A stretch of DNA of 7,995 bases from assembly GCA_002779665.1 (NCBI GenBank), contig PEVZ01000053.1:1-7995 (forward strand), written 5' to 3'. The stretch comes from Candidatus Roizmanbacteria bacterium CG06_land_8_20_14_3_00_34_14. Its GTDB lineage: Bacteria > Patescibacteriota > Microgenomatia > UBA1406 > GWC2-37-13. This document shows, in pieces, positions 3,403 through 7,995 of this stretch. The notes beneath the pieces were generated by a model that worked only from the letters and a program-made list of their open reading frames with translations, searched no databases and had not been told where the DNA came from. Within the stretch, counting starts at the first letter, position 1, and every line of letters begins with the position of its first letter. The translations under genes and the position numbers were made by a program.

Positions 3403-5733
3403 ATGATTTGGCCAGACCGTGAAGCAAAAAGATTGAAGGAAAGAAACTTACCCCTTGAATGGGCTGATGATATGAAAACCCCATCCGGGAGGATTCACGT
3501 TGGCTCTCTCCGGGGAGTCATTGTTCATGACCTAATTTATAAAGCCTTAAAAGATATCGGTGTCAAAACAAAATTTTCTTACGTTTTCAACGATATGGAC
3601 CCGATGGATGGAATGCCCGCCTATTTGGATAAATATAAATGGGGAAAATATATGGGTCAGCCATTATATAAAATTCCATCACCGGAAAAGGGATTCAAAT
3701 CTTTTGCCGATTATTTTGCCCAGGAATTTATTCAGGTTTTTAACTCTATAAACTGTCATCCTCAAATAATTTGGTCATCACAGTTACACCGAACCGGCCA
3801 AATGAACGAAGTCATCAAATTAATTCTTGATAAAGCCGATGTTGTCCGTGATATTTATAAAAAAGTGGTTAAAAAAGACCGAGGTCAAGATTGGTTTCCT
3901 TATAATCCTATCTGTCAAAAATGTGGCAAAATTGGCACAACTAAAGTTTACCAATGGGACGGAAAATATGTTTATTACCGATGTCAAGAAAAAATGGTCG
4001 AATGGGCGCAGGGCTGTGAATACGAGGGAAAGTTAGAGCCGATTAACGAAAATGGTAAGCTTGTCTGGAAATTAGATTGGCCGGCTCACTGGAAAGTAAT
4101 AGGAATTACGATAGAATCTTCCGGTAAGGACCATATGTCCTCGGGCGGATCATACGATATGGGCATCCATTTTTGTAAAGAAATACTTGGTACAGTCGCC
4201 CCTGACGCCCTTGGCGGTTATGAGTGGTTTACAATCGGTGGTAAAAAAATGTCTTCATCAAAAGGAATAGGTAGCTCAGCTAAAGAAGTTTCGGAAATTT
4301 TGCCCCCCGACCTTCTCCGTTTTTTATTGGTTCGCACTCCAATTAAAACCCATCTTGATTTTGATCCGGTCGGGGATACAATCCCTAATTTATTTGATGA
4401 TTATGATCGCTGTCTAAATTCCTTCTTTTTGAAACTTGAAGGAAATCTGCCTCAAGATAAAGCCGGAGAAGTTATGGCTGACCAAGCTCGGATGGTTGAA
4501 CTTTCAGAAGTTGAACCGTTGCCAAAATCACGTCTTTATATTCCAAGATTTAGAACAATTGCCAACCTTTTAAAAAATAAAAGTGCAGATTTAATTGTTT
4601 TTTTCGAAACCCAAAAGAAAAGCAAATTGACTACTGAGGAAAAAAAAGTCCTTGAAGAAAGAATTAAATATGCCAAGATTTATTTGGAAAAATATCATGA
4701 GCCAAAAAATATTTTGACAAAAACCGAAAAATTTCTACCGTCAGAAAAACAAAGAAAGTTTATTGTACAATCGATTAATCGATTGTACAATTTAAAAAAT
4801 AAAGAGGACAAAGAACAGATTCAAAAAACCATCTTTGAAAGTATTAAGTTGGAGAGAATAAAACCAAAAGAAGCTTTTGAGGTGATATACCAAACCTTAA
4901 CAAGTAAGCCTTTTGGCCCAAAAATCGGTGAATTAATTTTAAATATCGGATTTGATAAATCAATCGAACTTTTAGCATCAGAACTAAGTAACTCATCACC
5001 CACAACCCATAACTATTTCATATATCCTGATTTTACTGACAAGAAAGTTTTTTTTATCGATGAAGCGGTTGCCAAAAAATACCCATCAATCAATATCGGT
5101 ATTGCTGTCATAAAAAATATTAACATTAAGAAAAATAACCCTGAGTTGACTAAGATTATAGAAAAATTTGTTTCAACTCAGTCACATTTATCTAACGAAG
5201 TTATCAGTGCTTATCCGGAAGTGACCGCCTACCGTAAACTTTATAAAGAAATGGGGATTGACTGGCATTCACGTCGACCGTCACCGGAAGCCCTCCTCCG
5301 TCGGATTTCACAGAAAAAAGATTTGTACCAGATTAATACTTGTGTCGACGCCTACAATTTAATTGTTATGAAAAATCGTGTGTCAGTCGGCGCTTTTGAC
5401 TATGATAAATTTGCTTTCCCAACCGTTATGAGATTTCCAAAAGAAGGTGAGGAAATATTGTTGTTAGGAGACAAGGAACCGACTAAGTTTAGGCAATCAG
5501 AACTTGCCTATTTTGATCAAAATGGAGGCTACAACATCGATTTTAACTATCGGGATTCCCAGAAAACAGCCGTCACCGAAAACACTAAAAATATTCTGCT
5601 AAACATTGACGGAATTTTTGATATCACCCGTGAAAAGGTCGAACAATCTCTCAAAGAATCGATAGAAATTATTCAAAAATACTGTGGTGGCACTGTTGAA
5701 TCAGCCGGAATTGTTACAGCTAAGAAAAAATAA
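3403..5733 (+). CDS. lysS: Class I lysyl-tRNA synthetase fused to a C-terminal B3/4 tRNA-editing-type domain
   Basis: The enzyme charges tRNA-Lys with lysine using ATP. The first ~530 residues form a complete class I (archaeal-type) LysRS. The HIGH-like motif is TPSGRIHVGSLRG (HVGS at 32-35), and a zinc knuckle uses Cys171, Cys174, Cys194 and Cys205. The KMSKS loop is KKMSSSKG (281-288), and the alpha-helical anticodon-binding end closes with FGPKIGELILNIG (504-516). Class I LysRS normally stops about there, at 500-560 residues. This frame continues through a Ser/Thr/Asn-rich linker (529-540) into about 220 residues with the B3/4 signature of the PheRS beta subunit. That signature comprises AYPEVTAYRKLYKEMGI, RRPSPEALLRRI (624-635), INTCVDAYNLI (644-654), VGAFDYDKF (662-670) and EGEEILLLGD. 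B3/4 domains hydrolyse misacylated tRNA in PheRS, so a proofreading role is inferred, not shown. The ATG at 3403 gives the family N-terminus. The stop is three bases before the next gene. Confidence 0.93.
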   Translation: MIWPDREAKRLKERNLPLEWADDMKTPSGRIHVGSLRGVIVHDLIYKALKDIGVKTKFSYVFNDMDPMDGMPAYLDKYKWGKYMGQPLYKIPSPEKGFKSFADYFAQEFIQVFNSINCHPQIIWSSQLHRTGQMNEVIKLILDKADVVRDIYKKVVKKDRGQDWFPYNPICQKCGKIGTTKVYQWDGKYVYYRCQEKMVEWAQGCEYEGKLEPINENGKLVWKLDWPAHWKVIGITIESSGKDHMSSGGSYDMGIHFCKEILGTVAPDALGGYEWFTIGGKKMSSSKGIGSSAKEVSEILPPDLLRFLLVRTPIKTHLDFDPVGDTIPNLFDDYDRCLNSFFLKLEGNLPQDKAGEVMADQARMVELSEVEPLPKSRLYIPRFRTIANLLKNKSADLIVFFETQKKSKLTTEEKKVLEERIKYAKIYLEKYHEPKNILTKTEKFLPSEKQRKFIVQSINRLYNLKNKEDKEQIQKTIFESIKLERIKPKEAFEVIYQTLTSKPFGPKIGELILNIGFDKSIELLASELSNSSPTTHNYFIYPDFTDKKVFFIDEAVAKKYPSINIGIAVIKNINIKKNNPELTKIIEKFVSTQSHLSNEVISAYPEVTAYRKLYKEMGIDWHSRRPSPEALLRRISQKKDLYQINTCVDAYNLIVMKNRVSVGAFDYDKFAFPTVMRFPKEGEEILLLGDKEPTKFRQSELAYFDQNGGYNIDFNYRDSQKTAVTENTKNILLNIDGIFDITREKVEQSLKESIEIIQKYCGGTVESAGIVTAKKK
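4762..4791. repeat. Perfect 30-bp palindrome inside lysS
   Basis: The element is built of three consecutive 10-bp palindromes: ATTGTACAAT, CGATTAATCG and ATTGTACAAT again. The whole is therefore a perfect dyad centred at 4776/4777 as well as a direct repeat. It encodes exactly ten codons (residues 454-463, IVQSINRLYN) within the helical C-terminal part of the LysRS body and keeps the frame. It could be a protein-binding site, a cruciform or RNA hairpin, or an inserted palindromic unit. Confidence 0.9.
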
Positions 5734-5736
5734 AAA

Positions 5737-6348
5737 GTGAAAAAAATACTAATCGCTACCCATAATAAAGCCAAGTTAGAAGAATTATTAATGGGAGTAA
5801 AAAAATTAAAAGACCAAAAAATTAAGGTTCTTACATTAAACGACGTTGGAGTAGAGGATGACCCGGAGGAAACTGGGACAACATTTGAAGAAAATGCAAT
5901 TCTGAAAGCAAAATTCTATTCTGAAAAAACAAGTCTTCCAACCATTGCTGATGACGGAGGATTAACAATTCCCTATCTAAATAATGAACCTGGCGTAAAA
6001 TCAAAACGTTGGATGGGACGGGACGCTACCGATCAGGAATTGATTAATTTTGCCCTCCAACAGCTTGTTGACCAAAAAGGTAAAAACAGAATAGCTTTTC
6101 TTCAGACTTGCCTTTGTTATTACAATCCAAGGACTAAACAAACTTTAACTCAACTTGAAAAAGTTGATGGCTACATTGCCGAAAAAGCAAGTCATCGGCC
6201 AACCGACGGTTATCCTTACCGGGCTATTTTTATGGTAAAAAAATTTAATAAATATTATGATGAGTTGACTGAAGAAGAACACATGAAAGTTAACCACAGA
6301 TTGAAAGCATTGAAAAGATTAGTTAAAAGAATAACCAAGATACAATAA
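5737..6348 (+). CDS. rdgB: RdgB/HAM1-like non-canonical purine NTP pyrophosphatase (divergent)
   Basis: Members of this family hydrolyse ITP, dITP and XTP to monophosphates and keep deaminated purines out of DNA and RNA. The 203-residue protein shows the N-terminal substrate loop ATHNKAKLEEL (7-17), ETGTTFEENAILKAKF (45-60, the E.G.TF..NA..KA box) and TIADDGGL (69-76), where the family has ADDSGL. PGVKSKRW (85-92) also follows the family. The C-terminal half is more divergent: DGYPYRAIF (157-165) replaces the usual GFGYDPIF, and NHRLKAL (186-192) replaces SHR.KAL. Substrate preference may therefore differ. The start is a GTG three bases after the lysS stop without a Shine-Dalgarno, so translation is probably coupled to lysS. 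Length and motif order fit a complete gene. Confidence 0.87.
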   Translation: MKKILIATHNKAKLEELLMGVKKLKDQKIKVLTLNDVGVEDDPEETGTTFEENAILKAKFYSEKTSLPTIADDGGLTIPYLNNEPGVKSKRWMGRDATDQELINFALQQLVDQKGKNRIAFLQTCLCYYNPRTKQTLTQLEKVDGYIAEKASHRPTDGYPYRAIFMVKKFNKYYDELTEEEHMKVNHRLKALKRLVKRITKIQ

Positions 6349-6349
6349 A

Positions 6350-6429
6350 CCAAGTATTCCAAACAATGACCAAAAATCAATATTCAAACTGTTTGATTTA
6401 TTGATAATTGGATATTGTTTGTTTCTTGG
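6350..6429. repeat. Long imperfect inverted repeat between rdgB and serS (MITE-like)
   Basis: CCAAG at 6350 to CAAAC at 6389 pairs imperfectly with GTTTG at 6391 to CTTGG at 6429. This gives arms of about 40 bases with a few mismatches and small bulges around one central T. The best-matched blocks are the ends, CAAACAAT/ATTGTTTG, ATCAATA/TATTGAT and CAAAC/GTTTG. TTGG-rich short direct repeats follow (6427-6446). The element fills most of the gap and has no T tract of a terminator. It may be a dispersed AT-rich palindromic repeat; the apparent N-terminal extension of the serS frame reads through it. Confidence 0.65.
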
Positions 6430-6432
6430 CAT

Positions 6433-6462
6433 TTGGTTATTGGTTATTAATTATGTTAAAAT
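6433..6462 (+). promoter_or_regulatory. Promoter of serS, predicted to give a leaderless mRNA
   Basis: TTGGTT (6433-6438) as -35 is separated by 18 bases from TAAAAT (6457-6462). The TG at 6454-6455 makes the latter an extended -10. Transcription would begin near 6469, at the ATG at 6470, and no Shine-Dalgarno is present. The arrangement matches that of the restriction gene promoter. Confidence 0.5.
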
Positions 6463-6469
6463 AATTGAT

Positions 6470-7774
6470 ATGCTTTCACTAGATTTTATCCGTGCCAACA
6501 AGTCCCAAGTTATTACGGCGGCTAAAAATAAAAACCGTAAAGTCGAAATTGATAAGATTTTGACTCTTGATGATGAACGCCGTCTCTTAATTCAAAAAAT
6601 TCAAGTTCTTCGTGAAGAAAGAAACAAGACCTCTCACGGCAAACCAGACGAAAAAACCATCAAGAGAGGAAAAGAAATAAAAGAAGAGATTAAAAAGCTT
6701 GAAGATCAACTATCCACTAACCACCAGTCACTAGACACTCTTCTTTCATTCGTTCCCAACGTCCCATTGGACGAAGTTCCCATTGGTAAAAATGAAGATG
6801 ATAATGTTGAAGTAAAAAAATGGGGGAAAATACCGGAATTTGATTTTGAAGTCAAGTCGCATCTTGACCTTGGTCTTTCTCTTGATCTATTTGATTTAGA
6901 GCGTGGGTCAAAGGTCTCCGGATTCAGAGGTTATTTTTTAAAAAATCAAGCCGCCCAACTGCAATTTGCGATTTTATTTTATGTTTTCCAAAAGTTAGTT
7001 GCCAAAGGTTACACCCCGATTATCGCTCCATCAATCGTCAAGGGCTTTACCCTTTTTGGTTCAGGACAATTTCCTTGGGGCGAACAGGAAGTTTATAAAC
7101 TTAATGATGAAGACGCCTATTTGGCAGGAACAGCTGAAGTCCCGGTTACTTCTTATTTTTCCGGAGAAATTTTAAATGAAAAAGATCTGCCCAAAAAATT
7201 TGTTGCTTTCTCACCTTGTTTCAGACGTGAAGCCGGTTCTTATGGAAAAGATGTTAAGGGTCTTTACAGAGTTCACGAATTCTGGAAAGTCGAACAGGTA
7301 ATCATTGCTGGTTCTGACATTGAAGAGTCGAAAAAACTTCATAACGAGCTACAAAAAAATACTGAAGAAATAATGGAAGATTTTAATATCCCATATCGAA
7401 GACTGATGATGTGCACCGGAGATATGGGTGAACCACAGATTAAAAAATATGATACGGAAATCTGGATGCCATACCGAAATGGTTATGGTGAGATTGCTTC
7501 AAATTCAATTATGGGAGATTTTCAAACTAGAAGATTAAAAATAAAATATCGGAAAAAAGATGGTTCGACTGAATATTGTTATTCACTAAATGATACCGCC
7601 ATTCCTTCTCCGAGGATTTTAATTGCCATTCTTGAAAATTATCAACAAAAAGACGGAAGCATTAAAGTGCCGGAAGTTTTGCAATCTCTTGTGGGATTTA
7701 AAAGTATCACTCATACCTTAACGCATCAAGAGCCGATATTTTCGTCGCCCGATGGGCAGGGTAGATACCGGTAA
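6470..7774 (+). CDS. serS: Seryl-tRNA synthetase
   Basis: This class II synthetase charges tRNA-Ser with serine. The 434-residue product has the N-terminal tRNA-binding coiled coil (about 30-90, with DDERRLLIQKIQVLREERNK) and the catalytic domain. Visible landmarks are GTAEVPVT (220-227), motif 2 FRREAGSYGKD (251-261), the GYGEIASNS loop (338-346) and motif 3 LNDTAIPSPRILIAILENYQ (373-392). The frame is open from 6401, but MLSLDFIRANK is the normal family N-terminus, and the extra upstream codons (IIGYCLFLGIWLLVI) are translated repeat, so ATG 6470 is chosen. The family usually ends shortly after VPEVLQ....GF. Here about 22 more residues (HTLTHQEPIFSS...) follow, antisense to a transporter gene end. 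The natural stop has evidently been lost or replaced, but the active site is complete, so the protein should be functional. Confidence 0.95.
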   Translation: MLSLDFIRANKSQVITAAKNKNRKVEIDKILTLDDERRLLIQKIQVLREERNKTSHGKPDEKTIKRGKEIKEEIKKLEDQLSTNHQSLDTLLSFVPNVPLDEVPIGKNEDDNVEVKKWGKIPEFDFEVKSHLDLGLSLDLFDLERGSKVSGFRGYFLKNQAAQLQFAILFYVFQKLVAKGYTPIIAPSIVKGFTLFGSGQFPWGEQEVYKLNDEDAYLAGTAEVPVTSYFSGEILNEKDLPKKFVAFSPCFRREAGSYGKDVKGLYRVHEFWKVEQVIIAGSDIEESKKLHNELQKNTEEIMEDFNIPYRRLMMCTGDMGEPQIKKYDTEIWMPYRNGYGEIASNSIMGDFQTRRLKIKYRKKDGSTEYCYSLNDTAIPSPRILIAILENYQQKDGSIKVPEVLQSLVGFKSITHTLTHQEPIFSSPDGQGRYR

Positions 7775-7907
7775 TTATTCCAACTGTAATTGATAATAAA
7801 ATAATAGGAAAGACAAAAGAAAAAGGAATATAGGTAATATCTATAAATCCCACCCCTTTAAACACGGCAAAGACCGTCAAAACCAGTGACAATATTTTTC
7901 CGATTTG
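7707..7907 (-). pseudogene. C-terminal remnant of a MacB/FtsX-like ABC transporter permease
   Basis: The minus-strand frame ends in GIYPAHRATKISALDALRYE followed by TGA, the highly characteristic end of MacB-type (FtsX domain) ABC permeases. It is preceded by a hydrophobic segment (IPFSFVFPIILLSITVGIITG) that is the last transmembrane helix, and by part of another (SLVLTVFAVF). Intact permeases have about 380-420 residues, with a large periplasmic domain between helices 1 and 2. Here an in-frame TGA (7908-7910) interrupts the frame after about 66 codons, and none of the three frames upstream encodes the missing helices. The only possible start is a TTG at 7892. The gene is therefore truncated or rearranged. 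Its last 68 bases overlap the 3' end of serS in convergent orientation. Confidence 0.75.
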
Positions 7908-7994
7908 TCAGACAAGATTAGAAATGTCCGCTTTTAATTTTTTCTCCTCAATTGCTATTCGACCAGCTCGTCTCCATGGATGATTGAACGGCGG
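7908..7994 (-). CDS. Possible C-terminal end of an unidentified gene entering from the right edge
   Basis: The minus-strand frame upstream of the permease remnant is open to the window edge and ends at TGA 7908-7910. Its 28 residues include RRAGRIAIEEKKLKADISNLV, a charged helix-like sequence with no hydrophobic segment, unlike a permease. It may be the tail of another gene, the other side of a rearrangement, or chance. I do not recognise it. Confidence 0.2.
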   Translation of the reverse strand, partial: PPFNHPWRRAGRIAIEEKKLKADISNLV

Positions 7995-7995
7995 A

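Noticed and set aside
3560..4036. Two short plus-strand frames (3560-3751, 3827-4036) inside lysS
   Set aside because: Shadows of the lysS frame, which shows all class I LysRS motifs through this stretch.
4821..5003. 60-codon minus-strand frame inside lysS
   Set aside because: Antisense to a conserved part of LysRS; no recognisable protein, no start signals.
6401..6469. N-terminal extension of SerS starting at ATG 6401
   Set aside because: The extra 23 residues are translated from the inverted-repeat/TTGG-repeat region and contain the promoter; the family N-terminus MLSLDFIRANK starts at 6470.
1125..7910. Recoding of TGA as glycine or tryptophan, which would extend the permease frame past 7908
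   Set aside because: TGA ends the restriction gene exactly at the methyltransferase start and ends the permease after its canonical C-terminus; reading through 7908 gives no transmembrane sequence.
1..7995. CRISPR array or rRNA genes
   Set aside because: No regularly spaced direct repeats of 25-40 bases and no rRNA-like sequence were seen on either strand.

Overview
The window looks like chromosomal DNA from a small-genome, AT-rich bacterium, most likely of the Candidate Phyla Radiation (Patescibacteria, Microgenomates-like). This is an inference from four things: housekeeping genes packed with few functional links, a class I (archaeal-type) lysyl-tRNA synthetase in a bacterial setting with GreA, a tRNA gene with no encoded CCA end, and starts that mostly lack Shine-Dalgarno sites. 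TGA ends the restriction gene, so the glycine-TGA code of Gracilibacteria/Absconditabacteria is not in use.

Left part (1-2745), accessory. A DsbA/thioredoxin-like reading frame enters from outside and stops early, followed by a textbook terminator. Next come a PD-(D/E)XK restriction endonuclease gene and a beta-class SPPY DNA methyltransferase gene, together a type II restriction-modification operon. The promoter lies so close to the first ATG that the mRNA is probably leaderless. A small orphan ORF and a decayed C-terminal piece of a serine recombinase follow. The recombinase frame runs antisense into a tRNA-Glu(CTC) gene on the minus strand, and a plus-strand terminator closes the region. 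Recombinase debris beside a tRNA and an R-M operon suggests an old mobile island.

Middle and right part (2746-7774), housekeeping. After an intergenic region rich in inverted repeats come greA (transcript cleavage factor), lysS (class I LysRS), an rdgB/HAM1-like nucleotide pyrophosphatase and serS (seryl-tRNA synthetase), all on the plus strand. lysS and rdgB are 3 bases apart and probably co-transcribed; serS has its own promoter-like sequence. All four maintain accuracy or flow in transcription, translation or the nucleotide pool.

The most interesting gene is lysS. A normal-length class I LysRS is followed, in one continuous 776-codon frame, by a B3/4 domain, the fold that edits misacylated tRNA in the PheRS beta subunit and in free-standing proteins. 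This could be a synthetase with a built-in proofreading module that class I LysRS normally lacks. The same gene holds a perfect 30-bp palindrome built of three 10-bp palindromes.

Right end (7707-7995). The 3' end of serS runs antisense over the C-terminus of a MacB/FtsX-like ABC transporter permease on the minus strand. Only the last ~65 codons of that permease remain, behind an in-frame stop, so this end is either a genomic scar or an assembly junction.
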